A stretch of 64,000 nucleotides of DNA from Liriodendron chinense (Eukaryota; Streptophyta; Magnoliopsida; Magnoliales; Magnoliaceae): contig PVNU02002850.1 in assembly GCA_003013855.2 (NCBI GenBank), positions 1,550,001-1,614,000 on the forward strand, in the 5' to 3' direction. A program made the translations under genes and the position numbers. Of this stretch, positions 44,201-52,732 are shown piece by piece. Positions within the stretch are counted from its first letter, which is position 1. Every line of letters begins with the position of its first letter. The notes under the pieces are model-generated. The model was not told where the DNA came from. It searched no databases and was given only the letters and a program-made list of their open reading frames with translations.

Positions 44201-47057
44201 GCCTCCCTCTTTTCAATTTCTGCACACTCCCCAATTTTACAAGATGGAAGTTATGCCTATCACCTTATCCTTACCACAAGATGTCTCTTTGCAACTATTT
44301 TTTTTAATTTTATTCTTAGCGACACTTGCCAGCATCTTAAATTCATAAGCCACCCAATGACAAAATTTCTTTTTCACCTGGCCAATAGCCTATCAATCTT
44401 TCAATAATAGGACCTCAAGATATTTCCATTGTAAGTAATACCACTTTACAACCTAGCTAGTTATTCAAACTCTGCAATACTTCCTCACAAGCTGCCACCC
44501 CATCCACAGCACTTTTACAAATAATCATTCTTTTAGACCAAACACGGCCTCAAAACATCACAAGATATCTTCAAGATTTTTCACCTGATCTTGAGTTGCA
44601 CTGCGCATGAAGAGGCTGTCATCTGCAAACCAGGCACATGAGGAGGGTGCCATCTGCAAACTAGAGATGAGATACCAAAAAAAATCTGAGAGCCAACATC
44701 AAACCCCTTAATGAGGCCCAATAGTTCAACTTCAGCCATAAGCAGGCTCAAGCTCTTGGCCACAATAGAGAATAGGAAAGGAGACAATATGCTCAGATTG
44801 ATTTTCCAAAATTTGCCAGGTCAGATCCAATGGAGTGGGTGCATCATGCGAAAGAATTCTTCAAATTTCAACGTACTCCAAAAGAGGATTAGATAATTCT
44901 TGCATCTTTTCACTTGGAAGGCAAAGTAAACCATTGGTTCCAATGGTACAAACAAATTTATCCCACAATGACATAGGCCACATTCGTCACAACCTTGTTT
45001 GTGCGATTCAAGACGTCGAACTATGAAGACTTTGATGAGGCTAGGTCAAAGCTGCGCCAAACGGGGACCATTTGTGAGTATCGAATGGACTTTGAGAAGT
45101 TGGCAAATCACATGGAATGTTGGCCTGAGAAAGCATTGGTCGGGTGTTTTATCACAAGCTTGAAAGATAAGATTCGTGTGGACATTAAGCTTTTCCATCC
45201 AACTAGCCACGGTGGGTTTGGCTCGCATACAAGAAGACCAATCACAAAAGTTGCGCCAGAATTCCAAACCCTTCGATCCAGGTGCAACCCTCCACCTACC
45301 ACAACCATCAATTGAGGAGAGGGGCATCTTGTGAGGCCTCTCAATTGGCCCGAAATGCAAGCTAGGCACAAAAAAATGCTTGTGTTAAATTGTGATGAAA
45401 AGATTACACTGGGACACCGATGTAAAACACAACAATTATTTTTGCTGGAGTTAGATGAAGAGACTAAGGCCATTTTTGAAGAGTAAAAAGGCAGATCCTT
45501 CATGAACAAGGTTATTGCTCAAGGGGTGGGGAATGTTAGGATCCATGGGTCAACTAGTGGGCCTAGTGGGCCAAACCATTCAGGCCAGCAAAGTGGGCTA
45601 GGCAACCCCACTTAAGATAAGTCAATAAATTTGAATTTGAATTTGAATTTTGAAATAGCATTCCAACAATCAAGGGAGTTGTTGGCGTTGATTGTAGGAG
45701 AGTAGATTAAGCCTTGAATTTGAATTTTGAATATGAATATAGTGGAATGCCACAATTATTTATGTAATTTCAGCCATTAACAAAAAAAAAAAAAAAAAAA
45801 TCCCCAAAAATCTTTTGCTTGATTGCAAGGAGGGTTGGTCCATCTTCAAATTTGGTCTAGTTATCACAATCATCCAAGTACGGTTCTATCAAAATCATAC
45901 CCCACTCTCAATATCTACACTTCGACCAATATTTCTATACAGTCCACATAAACATCACCACTCCTCGTCCTTAATATTTCTTCCGAAAGTAGCGTTCCAA
46001 AGAGGCCCCCAAAATATTGAATGATCAGTAAACTACCCTTATCTCTTGCCACTCTATAAAGAACAAGGAATTTTAACATGAAAGACTCACTCTCACTCCC
46101 CACCCAAACATCCTTCCGAAAGAACACCTTATCCCCTTTCCCCACCTTAACCGAACGAAAACCCTTCTTATAAAAGAACCCACCCTCTTTTGGCCATTCC
46201 CAGTTTTGCTCATCACCTCCCACACCTCTCCCCCTTCCCCTAAAGGATCCCAACCCAATTAGCAACACCATGTTCAAAACAAAACACCCTTCTCTAAAGG
46301 GACCCCCGATTCCTCTCCAAATCTCCACCACCATCTGCAAAGGAGACTCCAACTTCAGTCTCTTCTTCTTCCAACTCACAAACCCCCTCATTGAGTTCTA
46401 AATATCCTTCTAATCTACTAAAAGGTTCTTAAGCCTCCTATCACGCCCTTCCATTAGAAAATCTCTTTGAAGCTTATCAAGTCTCCCTCCAATGCAGGCT
46501 GGAATCTCTAAAGGTGAAAAGTACTAGGAGGGATCATCCTCCCTATTTATCTCTTGGGGGGTGTCCCACCCTCAAACTTAGCAATGACTAAAGAGCGGTG
46601 CACATGTTCATGCAGTCTTTCTAGGAGTAGTGAAAAAGAAAAATGCCCAATTGAGATAGAGAAAGCATAGACTAATTCACAAGTAATATGGCCATACAAA
46701 AAATAAATCATCTGTGAGAATATTCCAGGTGTTCCATTCAGCCATCTAGAAAGATTCAGGTTCCTGAAATTTTATCAGAGACATTCCAATTCAGGTTCCT
46801 GAAGTTTCATCAGAGAGATTCAGATTCAGGTTCCAATATGCAGATGATCATTTGAATACCTGAAGCTTTGAATTTAACCTTTGCTTTTCTTCTTCAAGTT
46901 CTCTGATCTGTCGTTCATACAAGATAGTTAGACACTCACGAAATAAACTGGATCAACTTATGGAAGACAGGAAAGCGAAAGACCCAATTTCATACTTGTG
47001 CCCTGAGTTTCCTGATCGTTGACTCTTGAGCAGCTTGCTTTCTAGAAAGTTCTTCAC
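29219..47057 (-). CDS. GC5: Golgin candidate 5 (GC5/TMF-like), C-terminal 14 exons
   Basis: Host gene, minus strand, 5' partial. Exons: 47057-46996, 46907-46860, 41520-41236, 41155-41096, 40989-40906, 40678-40613, 40522-40424, 40335-40117, 38182-38065, 37943-37717, 30452-30393, 30311-30198, 29420-29346, 29254-29219. All introns are GT-AG and phases agree, giving about 516 uninterrupted residues. The protein is almost entirely coiled coil (for example REAGERESTLVQALEELRQT, SLEKERQRASENRQEYL, HTAALELMGERDEE) and matches plant GC5, the TMF-type golgin, through the C-terminal region that in TMF relatives binds Rab6 and in plants acts at the Golgi (family knowledge). Exons for the N-terminal part were not found between 47058 and 64000. 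Introns of 5.3 and 7.3 kb are swollen by LINEs; no insertion disrupts an exon. Confidence 0.9.
29346..29420 (-). CDS. GC5: GC5 exon
   Basis: 25 codons, LEELRADIIDLKEMYREQVD then LLVNK; donor GTACAG. Confidence 0.92.
29430..30190 (-). other. GC5 intron without recognised elements
   Basis: 777-bp intron between the exons ending at 30198 and starting at 29420. I see no gene or repeat in it. Confidence 0.5.
30198..30311 (-). CDS. GC5: GC5 exon
   Basis: 38 codons, CEKLRAEVAVLPGLRAELEA then LRRRHTAALELMGERDEE; donor GTATTT. Confidence 0.92.
30393..30452 (-). CDS. GC5: GC5 exon
   Basis: 20 codons, ASLESIRDSLSEELVKMTAE. It follows the LINE-bearing intron directly in frame. Confidence 0.92.
31030..31350 (-). 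pseudogene. LINE zinc-binding RT-associated domain (zf-RVT)
   Basis: FPVHSFYDILSKPASHDSPR then APLKVAVFAWLVRRNRVLTV, the W-rich start of the plant LINE zf-RVT domain. The downstream Cys/His part is frameshifted near 31070. Confidence 0.75.
31378..31794 (-). pseudogene. LINE RT distal region
   Basis: The minus frame contains KRFVGQWWKGEQ and WWTKESSLYCSSALWKEIAR with RIRFWEG, typical of the region between RT and zf-RVT in plant L1 elements. Truncated by frameshifts. Confidence 0.65.
32095..32574 (-). pseudogene. LINE reverse transcriptase palm
   Basis: MGFGERWRLWICSCASLTKF, NGSPFGFFRATHGLCQVDSL (the RQGDPLSP box mutated to CQVDSLSS), and LQFVDDTLLFCEANDAM where FVDD is the catalytic FADD box. 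Upstream LDxEKAYDHV is out of frame. Inactive. Confidence 0.85.
32814..33010 (-). pseudogene. LINE RT N-terminal fragment
   Basis: SLGEVTSLEKPLSLDEIKID then VVDLCKDKSQALMASPWPSF, matching the SLExPFSEEEI and DKAPGPDGF boxes with substitutions. Interrupted upstream by the CCGTTAC-rich insertion. Confidence 0.7.
33011..33290. repeat. CCGTTAC-rich insertion
   Basis: About 280 bp rich in CCGTTAC/GTAACGG in both orientations, inserted into LINE RT sequence. It may be a hAT-like MITE; terminal repeats are not clear. Confidence 0.45.
33685..34300 (-). pseudogene. LINE AP-endonuclease
   Basis: Two frames joined by a frameshift near 34070: SRGGILVMWD-like N-terminal part (34300-34040), then GNFNVVRFVHEKLS, GFSEWVEKHNLVDLPMGDVR and FTWSNL (33685-34092). 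This is the GDFN and FTWxN signature of LINE endonucleases. A short internal deletion follows TWSNL. Confidence 0.8.
34967..35491 (+). repeat. Tandem repeat with tRNA-like box (SINE-like)
   Basis: Two direct copies of a GC-rich 277-bp unit (starts at 34967 and 35244, sharing taatgca). The first copy ends with TATCAGAGCGGGAGGTCTC and GTTCGAGACTCC, a plausible Pol III B-box region of a tRNA-derived SINE. The second copy stops before it. Confidence 0.55.
36170..37227 (-). pseudogene. LINE ORF1-like region
   Basis: Broken minus-strand frames: GLQWSLVVSLNPGFLC, HLIGSVASISKWVDWSLLGS, FLNIPLGLWS, and VREENLVFMPSSGGLDLSTQ-like sequence. Word content fits plant LINE ORF1 nucleic-acid-binding proteins. 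No intact knuckle seen. Confidence 0.5.
37717..37943 (-). CDS. GC5: GC5 exon
   Basis: 227 nt: completes Gly, then NVSIRKLSSAGSLSSMDESF, LKSMTPSAFEATLRQKDGEL and ASYMSRL. Ser-rich linker between coiled coils. Donor GTATGG opens the 7.3-kb intron. Confidence 0.92.
38065..38182 (-). CDS. GC5: GC5 exon
   Basis: 118 nt, ELERERTARSDLERASHVES, then SANQAPTTKHT and DN plus one base of a Gly codon; donor GTAGAC. The phase-1 end is completed by the next exon. Confidence 0.85.
38190..38600. other. GC5 intron sequence, AT-rich
   Basis: Upstream part of the 1.9-kb intron between exons at 38182 and 40117. No gene seen before the fold-back MITE. Confidence 0.4.
38608..38895. mobile_element. Complete fold-back MITE in GC5 intron
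   Basis: Two arms of about 130 bp in inverted orientation: ggttagtggtcagtgctctg at the left is mirrored by the right end cagcatcgaccactagcc, and GTGGGCCCCACCATGATGTATG is mirrored by CATACATCATGGTGGGGCCCAC. It is the clearest copy of the family in the window. TSD not resolved because ACTAGCCA occurs at both ends. Confidence 0.85.
39048..39405. repeat. Direct duplication in GC5 intron
   Basis: Two copies of a ~175-bp segment (39048-39222 and 39231-39405) sharing CTCTCATTAGAATATCAGCT and GTAGCATGCTTGGCCTGAGT and differing by few substitutions. Confidence 0.8.
39480..39905 (-). pseudogene. RTE-clade LINE 3' end
   Basis: Minus-strand translation: MLYGTDCWAVKEEHVHKTSV then AEMRILRWMSGKMRKGRIRN and GVAPIGNKMRECRLRCFGRV, the highly conserved end of plant RTE LINE ORF2. 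It ends with a GATGATGATG-like tail near 39500, as RTE elements do. 5' truncated; about 425 bp. Confidence 0.85.
40117..40335 (-). CDS. GC5: GC5 exon
   Basis: 73 codons from ITCLRTEQTQLSRSLEKERQ to RELVEE; donor GTAATG, acceptor gtttcag. Confidence 0.93.
40424..40522 (-). CDS. GC5: GC5 exon
   Basis: 33 codons, from EAEAKAATSEEKERSMNERL to AVLEAQ; donor GTTCTC. Confidence 0.9.
40613..40678 (-). CDS. GC5: GC5 exon
   Basis: 22 codons, ETTARRAEAWDGVERALNSR then LQ; donor GTTCTA. Confidence 0.9.
40906..40989 (-). CDS. GC5: GC5 exon
   Basis: 28 codons beginning ASELRCEELITQLPEST and ending RQIEAMQ, a highly conserved GC5 segment; donor GTGATA. Confidence 0.92.
41096..41155 (-). CDS. GC5: GC5 exon
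   Basis: 20 codons, AVFREDMLRRDIDDLQKRYQ, donor GTCTGT, acceptor gtcttag. Confidence 0.9.
41236..41520 (-). CDS. GC5: GC5 exon (largest)
   Basis: 95 codons in frame from VEETKVESIKRDKAATEKLL to RQTLSRTEQQ. Strong heptad pattern; acceptor tttctag, donor GTACTT. Confidence 0.92.
41525..42185. other. GC5 intron without recognised elements
   Basis: AT-rich intron start. A weak ~60-bp duplication (ggaacctagcatctca/gaacactggaaacatcta zone at 42060-42180) is the only structure seen. Confidence 0.4.
42410..42690 (-). pseudogene. LINE C-terminal RNase H-like domain
   Basis: KLNFEGSCLIKPTD (LNFDGS box with D to E), then EANFMEVHALYEGLRIFCKD, the MEVxALxEGL helix of plant LINE RNase H (RVT_3 type). 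Stops inside. Confidence 0.7.
43451..43915 (-). pseudogene. LINE zf-RVT domain
   Basis: VWNSFIPPWVQDFVWILLVK and LTIENLKTCNFMMPKHVYHV with altered Cys ligands (expected CxxC appears as YHVQE). The upstream part contains ISSLSSLMGKLYGTWIN. Confidence 0.7.
44581..44805 (-). pseudogene. LINE RT fragment
   Basis: LSPFLFSIVAKSLSLLMAEV then LLGLIKGFDVGS of the RT palm. The FADD box follows out of frame (CRWHPPH region). 5' boundary coincides with the inserted gag sequence. Confidence 0.75.
44807..45800 (+). mobile_element. Ty3 gag + LTR fragment ending in poly(A)
   Basis: Plus strand: gag domain to 45300, knuckle-like LNCDEKITLGHRC near 45390-45430 and a purine tract GGGGTGGGGAA. TGTTAGGATCC at 45529 follows, the apparent start of an LTR, which runs only about 255 bp to a run of about 19 A (45782-45800). 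No 5' LTR. The structure fits a cDNA from an LTR-element RNA with a poly(A) tail, inserted into LINE sequence; inference. Confidence 0.5.
44820..45486 (+). pseudogene. Ty3 chromovirus-like gag
   Basis: DPMEWVHHAKEFFKFQRTP, ASFHLEGKVNHWFQWY, FVRFKTSNYEDFDEARSKLR, KLANHMECWPEKALVGCFIT: the standard retrotransposon gag fold of chromovirus-type elements. In-frame stops at about 44890 and 44970. Ends at TAA 45484. Confidence 0.8.
45915..46391 (-). pseudogene. Third LINE fragment (post-RT region)
   Basis: FRSVKVGKGDKVFFRKDVWV and FLVLYRVARDKGSLLII: the GxGxxVxFWxDxW box between RT and zf-RVT in plant LINEs. Its place upstream of an RT fragment on the same strand means it is a separate copy. Confidence 0.75.
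46400..46855. other. GC5 intron, no gene
   Basis: Contains a short direct repeat of AGATTCAGGTTCCTGAAGTTT-like units at 46750-46840. Otherwise nothing recognised. Confidence 0.4.
46860..46907 (-). CDS. GC5: GC5 exon
   Basis: 16 codons, IRELEEEKQRLNSKLQ. Acceptor acgacag, donor GTATTC. Preceded by an 88-bp intron and followed by a 5.3-kb intron full of LINE debris. Confidence 0.85.
46996..47057 (-). CDS. GC5: GC5 exon (first seen in window)
   Basis: Encodes EELSRKQAAQESTIRKLRAQ after a split Gly codon. The acceptor is gagcag and the donor is GTATGA. The two leading bases show that at least one coding exon lies upstream. Confidence 0.85.
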
Positions 47058-47472
47058 CTGCTCCATAGACAATCATATTAAAAAATAAATATATAATTGA
47101 AGGCCTAAAAATTTTGCAAAATTCCAGATTTACTTTGAACTATGAATAGATCCCTACAAAAACGGCTGACAAAGGGCCAGGTTAGGGTGGGGTCCTAGAG
47201 TACCCAGACGCAGCTTATTCAGGTCTGGGTCTTGTCGGGTCCAGGTTTCATATTTAAGACAAAGATTCAATCAGGATGGAGTACCCATTTTGTCTTTGGA
47301 AATTGGTTTCAAGACAGTTCTGGGTCAAATAAGGGCATTCATATGGTTGGGCCCCGCCCAAATGTTATCAAGCAAGAAAACAGAGAATGAAGAGGAAAAT
47401 GAATTATATTTGTCGCTTCCTTTTATTTGGTTTCTTTTTTTTAGAGGATGGAAGAAAGGTTTCTTTTAAGAA

Positions 47473-47474
<2 letters not shown>

Positions 47475-47547
<73 letters not shown>
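47475..47547. repeat. (AT)n microsatellite
   Basis: About 36 uninterrupted TA dinucleotides, immediately upstream (on the minus strand) of the first visible GC5 exons. Confidence 0.97.
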
Positions 47548-47549
<2 letters not shown>

Positions 47550-47551
<2 letters not shown>

Positions 47552-48300
47552 TAGGACATCAATGGAAGAAAAGAAAAAACATTGAAGATGGAGAATGGAT
47601 TTTTTACAGAGCGGTTGACAAATTTTTTGTAAAAGGGAACAGGCAAAGGAGACCAATGACGAGGAATAATCAATCTCAATACATCGCAACTGGATTGAAA
47701 CTATTATATGGGCATTTACCAAAAACAATTAAAGACTTGGCTGAGACAACAATGCTCCTAGCTCTCAAGAACACATCTTCAATCTTCTGCCCATACCAGC
47801 AAAATCAATCGCCCAATGGATCTTCGAAGCCGATTCCTCCCTCCCTCTTCTGTCCATACCAACAAAATCAAGCCGATCAGTCGCTCCCCCCCCCCCCCCC
47901 CCCCCCAGCGATAACCTCTCTCTCTCTCTCTCGAGATCTGCTTGAGCCAATCAGGGATAGTTACATCAAAAAGGCAAATACCCACACCAGATGCCCTCCC
48001 AGAAACTTACCAGGGATCCATCACCAATGCAAAACAATCTCCCTTATGGGCTTGTATGGATTAGTTGAAACCGAAAATTGAAAATTGATTTTCAGAACAA
48101 CACTTCCGTTGTTTTTTTTTTCCATTGTTTTTTTCTGTTTTTTCAAGATCTACATGGAAACTCACTCCTATTTTTGCAAATTTCTAGGAAAATGACCCTT
48201 TTCAATTTCCATTTTAAAACATAAGAAATATAATTTCCTCACTTGAGCAGAAAATTCATTTTCCGCTTTCTCCTTCCCCATCTGAACCCTACTTTGGTTA
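47550..48300. other. No gene supported; simple-sequence patches
   Basis: A plus-strand frame at 47656-48081 is open but contains a poly(C)-encoded proline run (47886-47907) and a CT run, and resembles no family I know. Treated as non-coding, probably GC5 intron. Confidence 0.4.
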
Positions 48301-48304
48301 CTTC

Positions 48305-49130
48305 ATCATTTAGATGATCTCAACCATATGGGTCTATCCTGAGTCAATCATAAACACTTGTATTTTCACATGGGGCCCATATGTGGCCCATCATTAATCT
48401 ATCATTACCATGTGCATTTCCATGTTAGGCCCATCATTAGATGATCTTAACCATTTGGCACCCATCACTAGCTGATTTTTATTTTATTTTTGGTTAGTAC
48501 ACAAACCCCACTGTTAGTCACACCGCAATGTTAGCCACCCCCACTAGGGAATCGATACCAAGACCTAAGTGTTGAAACGAGGTTATCTTCACTCAGTCTA
48601 CCACGTGAGCTATGGATCGGGGTGTCACTAGCTGATCATACCCATGTGTCTTTCCATATTCAACCCATCATTAGATCTTAGCCATATGAGGCCCTTCTCT
48701 AGTCGATCATACCCATGTGTATTTCCATGTTGGGCACATCATTAGAAGATCTTAAACATGTGGGGCCCATCTCTAGTTGATCAGAACCATGGGTGTCCTA
48801 TGTTGGCCCATCATTAAATGATCATAACAATGTGAGGTCCACCATTAGTTGATCCTAACAATGTTATTAACACATGAGTCCATTATTAAATGATCTTAAC
48901 CGTGTGGGCCCATCACTAGTCGGCCCTAACCATGTGTATTTTCACATGAGTACCACTGTTAAGCACGTGGGTTCATCACTAGTCGATCATAGCCATGTAG
49001 GGCCCTTTTTAATTGAACTTAAACAGTTTACTTCCACATAGGGCCCACATTAGATCCCAACCATGTGCACGTCCACGTGGGGCCCATTGTTAGATGATCT
49101 TTACTATGTGGAGCCACCACCTCCACCCTA
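48305..49130. repeat. Second degenerate minisatellite, CATGTGGGGCCCATC core
   Basis: About 0.8 kb of 40-70 bp units with the theme ACCATGTGGGGCCCATCACT and ATTAGATGATCTTA. Shares CATGTGGGGCCCA with the reverse complement of the array at 10862-12085. Confidence 0.75.
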
Positions 49131-49262
49131 GCCTAAATCTCAGCCTACACAACATGTAGCTCACATTCCAATAATCACAAGCTTTTTCCATATCTAGTCT
49201 GCATATGATGCCTATCTGTCCCTCTCTACGATGAGAATCAATGCATTTGTGAAGAATAGGAA
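49090..49262 (-). pseudogene. LINE RT fragment (motif 2 region)
   Basis: CIDSHRREGQIGIICRLDME then KACDYWNVSYML, equivalent to the NECxDS...LDMEKAYDHVNW region. It picks up where the fragment at 50240 leaves off. Confidence 0.75.
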
Positions 49263-50235
49263 TGATACGGACATCACGCCTTTCAAAGTCTATCAACGTC
49301 GGAAGCGAGTGTTACCCGTCTCGCTATGGTTTGACGACACATGAGGAGCACGGGAGGACCGAGTATAGTAGACAGAGCAGCTAAAGACATTCAGAGACCT
49401 TCGGTCGACCGAAGGCAGGGCTGCGTACAACCGAAGGAAGGGGGCAAACCAAGATTACAGGCAATTTGTAATCATGCACCAAAGCGGACTTCGGCACTGA
49501 AGATGGGTCTTCGGTCAACCAAAGACATGTCTCGGTCATAGGCAATCTGTAATCGTGATCGAAGCGGACTTCAGCTGACCAAAGAGGGGTCTTCGGTCGA
49601 CCGAAGACATGTCTCGATCGACCGACAAACAAGGGGAGATTTTGCGGAATTACACGATTTTTCGAGTTTTATAGGGTTTTAGGGGTATTTTGGTATTTTA
49701 TTAATTCTGAATTATTAATAGGGTTGAGCCCTAAACTCTTTTAATGATGCTTTGATTGTTGAAAATAGAAAACCTAAGTGGTGGTTTCTTCTTCTTCCTC
49801 TACACTACTCTTCTCTTGGTGGATCTTCTTCTTTCTCCTCATATATATTCTTCTTTCTTCCTCTTTCTTCGTATGATTCTTCTTCTCAAGGTAATCTTCC
49901 TATATTTTTCCCTTTTCCTATAACTTCATCACATCTTCTCATTCAAACCCTAATTCTACTTTCATGAGATTTATGTTTCCCTAATCCAGAAATTCTGAAA
50001 TTTCCTAGATTAGTGAATCCACATGGATGATTGGTTGAACCGTGCAAGACCGAAGGTTCCATCTTTCGCCGGATCCAATCCACACGAGGAGACATCCTTA
50101 CTACGTGTTTGTAATGGATGGCCTTAATTATTAGATAGCTCTCTTATCTAATGTTTCATTTATTATGTTTACATGATTCCGCCTTATTTGTAGTTTCCGC
50201 GTGCATCTAGGGCTAGATTAGGTCGTCCTACGTCA
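49263..50235 (+). repeat. Solo LTR related to chromovirus LTR
   Basis: Starts TGATACGGACATCACGCC and ends TCCTACGTCA, matching the ends of the chromovirus LTRs (TGATGCGGACATCAAGCC, TCCTACATCA). Flanks AGGAA/CGGAG agree at 3 of 5. A TCGGTCGACCGAAG palindrome array occupies 49397-49625. It splits LINE RT in mid-motif. Confidence 0.75.
49397..49625. repeat. Palindromic TCGGTCGACCGA array
   Basis: CTTCGGTCGACCGAAG and decayed versions (GGTCAACCAAAG, GGCTGACC) recur every 20-60 bp, ending about 45 bp before a TATA-like TTTTATAGG at 49667. Confidence 0.75.
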
Positions 50236-50239
50236 CGGA

Positions 50240-50890
50240 GCTCCATCCAAAATCTGTCTGTATCATACATAAAGGCACCTTAAGATTTAGATATCACACT
50301 ACCAAGCAACTTCAAAGTCTCAAGGCCAAAAATTTTGTGAAAGTTTTGAAAGGGCCTCGTATCAAGATTATTGGCCTAAAATCCTTAACCATTCCATCCC
50401 TTCTTTAGGATCTTAGCAATGAAAGAAACATCGATCTCTGTTGAAAGCTTACCCCTAATATGAAATTCCAAGATAAAGGCAATGATTTTACATCCTTCGG
50501 AAAGACCTGAAAGAATGCAACTGAAAAGCCATCCAGACCTAGAGCCTTATCTCCACTCTAGGCATTTTACGTGCCACCACTTCTCCTTCATTGGCCCTGC
50601 CCACTAATTCCACTTTCTCTTCAGAGACCCACTCAAAATCCAACTCATCGGGATTTAGGCCAATCCCAATCCTCCCCATTAGAAGGTTTGAGTAGAAGTG
50701 AGTCGCATATATCTAATATCTCTTCTAATCTTTTCCTAATCAAACAATAAGCTGTAAATGTGATTACACTTTTACCTATCATTTGTATTTTGTAGAAGTA
50801 TTCTGTATTTCTTAAAGTATTCTATATTTCTGTCCCCTGTCCCCTGCTCTAACCCATGCCTCCCTCCATTATCTCATCTTTTTTTTTCTT
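50240..50890 (-). pseudogene. LINE RT N-terminal region
   Basis: Minus-strand: IIAFILEFHIRGKLSTEIDV (EFHxRGKL box) and RQILD-like end at 50245. Endonuclease-to-RT spacer above it is decayed. Interrupted at 50899 by the chromovirus. Confidence 0.65.
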
Positions 50891-50899
50891 TCCTTTTGT

Positions 50900-51967
50900 G
50901 ATGCGGACATCAAGCCCTCTAGGGTTTATCAGCGTAGGAGGCGAGTGACACCTATATCTTTATGGCTCGATGATGACGGGCCTGAATCGTTCGTGATGAC
51001 TTGAGGAGCATCGAAGACCTTACACATGTAATCCGAGACATTTGAGAAGACCCCACCTTGGGAAGACATGTGTAAGTTGCTTAGATGAGATAATCAGACC
51101 GTTGGATCGCGATGATGATGTGATCGGACCGTTGGTTCGTCGTTGCCCATTTTTATCGTGCCATCATCGGAGGCCATCGGGCATCTTAGATTTGCGTTTA
51201 TTATATGCATTTTGACTTATTTGAGTTTTGGGTCAGAGTGTGCACGTTTTTTCGTGTGAATATCTTTTTTTAAAATTTTGTTAGTAGGGGTGTTTTGGTA
51301 ATTATGTTAATTCCGAATTTTATAAGGGTGTTGCCCTAAACCTTTTTCATTATGCTATTGATTTGATAAAAGAAGAAAAAGCTTTAGTGGCTTATCTCCC
51401 TCCTCCTCTCCTTCTCTCTATGGATCTTCTTCTTCTATTGATTATGCTATTGATTTGATAAAAGAAGAAAAAGCTTTGGTGGCTTATCTCCCTCCTCCTC
51501 TCATTCTCTCCATGGATCTTCATCTTCTTCCCCAATCTTTTTCTTCTTCCTTCTTTTGTCCTTCCAACATTCTTCTAAGGTCAACTTATTCTTCCTTCTT
51601 TCTCTACTTCCATTATTTCACAATCTTCAAATCCTAAATCTGAGAATTGATCCAAAGCCCTAATTTCTCAGATTTCCGATTCCCTAATTCGAGAAATCCT
51701 TTGATCTCCCGTGCTAGTGAATTCCATTATGTGATTGGGTTATGACCATGCAAGATCGAGAGGTTTCATCCCTCGCCGGATCCAACCTATGCATTATTTG
51801 AACTTCATAGTTCGTGATTGTGATGATGGCCGCATTATTGCACCTCTCTTTTATAATTTTCTTAATTTATGATGGTAGATGCTGAATTCTAGATTATTAT
51901 TGTTGTTTACTTCCACTGGATTATATATGTTCATGAGCATGCATCATAACTAGGTCATCCTACATCA
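50900..51967 (+). repeat. 5' LTR of chromovirus
   Basis: TGATGCGG...TACATCA, 1068 bp; a 92-bp tandem duplication (units at 51351 and 51443) accounts for the extra length over the 3' LTR. Confidence 0.92.
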
Positions 51968-51971
51968 AATT

Positions 51972-51983
51972 TGGTATCAGAGA
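51972..51983 (+). other. Primer binding site, initiator-Met tRNA type
   Basis: TGGTATCAGAGA, four bases after the 5' LTR. Confidence 0.85.
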
Positions 51984-52195
51984 TTAAGGTTTGCATGGTT
52001 ATGTTTAGATCGAGTTACCAAATTAGAGTTTGATTTTTTAGGTCTGTTTTAGGAAATTTCCAGATTTAGAAACTTTCCAATTTTAGAAAGTTTCCTAATT
52101 TGAAAATTTTTCAAATTTGAGTCACATCATCTAGAATTAATTAGTGTCAGTTCATTGTAATTTAAATTCATCGCATTCATATTGTGAGTCACCCA

Positions 52196-52732
52196 GTCCG
52201 TAGAGTCTCCCCGTACTAAATGGAGTATAGGCATTTGAGATCTTCAGGGCCATTAAGTGTTGTCGAGTGGCCGTCGAGACCTAATGGAAAGCCAAACTCC
52301 GATGAGTTGGCCTACTTTAATGGTCACATGGACCCACAAACATTCCTTGATTGGCTTGAAGACTTGGACTATTTTTTTTATTAGTATGATATGTCGAATT
52401 ACAGTTGAGTGAGGTTTGCCAAGTGAAAATTGGAGGGCCAAGCCAAGTCGTTTTGGACAAATTTGGAGCGACGAATTGATAGAGTTGGGAGAACCCCGAT
52501 CTCACAATGGAACGATATGAAAGAGCGTTTGAAAGAAAAATGTCTTCCCATCTCTTATCGTCAAAAGCCCTTGGCTCAGAAGAGAGTTGCCCCACCTTTC
52601 CGTCCAAACACAGAACCAATACGGTCCCCTCCTTGTAAAGTGGTACAACCCATCATTAAGGAAATTTCGGCTTATGAACAATTGAAGTGTTTAACACCAA
52701 TTATATTTCCTTGGAGGCGAGATAATACTTAA
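52196..52732 (+). pseudogene. Chromovirus gag (truncated)
   Basis: DELAYFNGHMDPQTFLDWLE then LDYFFY, KLEGQAKSFWTNLERRIDRV and ISQWNDMKERLKEKCLP, the gag fold of Ty3 chromoviruses. TAG at about 52383 and stops near 52405 and 52423. Followed by a proline/lysine-rich linker and TAA 52730. No knuckle remains. Confidence 0.8.

Larger units (their letters stand above)
42190..44805 (-). mobile_element. Second LINE fragment in GC5 intron
   Basis: Minus-strand LINE with RT (44805-44581), zf-RVT (about 43700-43451) and C-terminal RNase H (about 42690-42410). It ends near 42190, where the minus strand reads GAATAAATTTGTTACTT, a possible polyadenylation signal. The 5' side is cut by the gag fragment at 44807. 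It belongs to a different family from the LINE at 30720-37440, because it carries an RNase H domain. Confidence 0.75.

Noticed and set aside
45529..45800. Complete LTR retrotransposon around the gag fragment
   Set aside because: No 5' LTR or primer site was found upstream of 44807 and the apparent LTR ends in poly(A) after about 255 bp.
47656..48081. 141-codon plus-strand ORF with a proline run
   Set aside because: The proline run is a poly(C) tract and the end is next to a CT run. No homology is recognisable and it lies in probable GC5 intron sequence.
48260..48300. Candidate further GC5 exon (minus strand, MGKEKAENEF-like)
   Set aside because: The short open stretch does not resemble the expected GC5 segment upstream of EELSRK and lacks convincing splice sites in the right phase.
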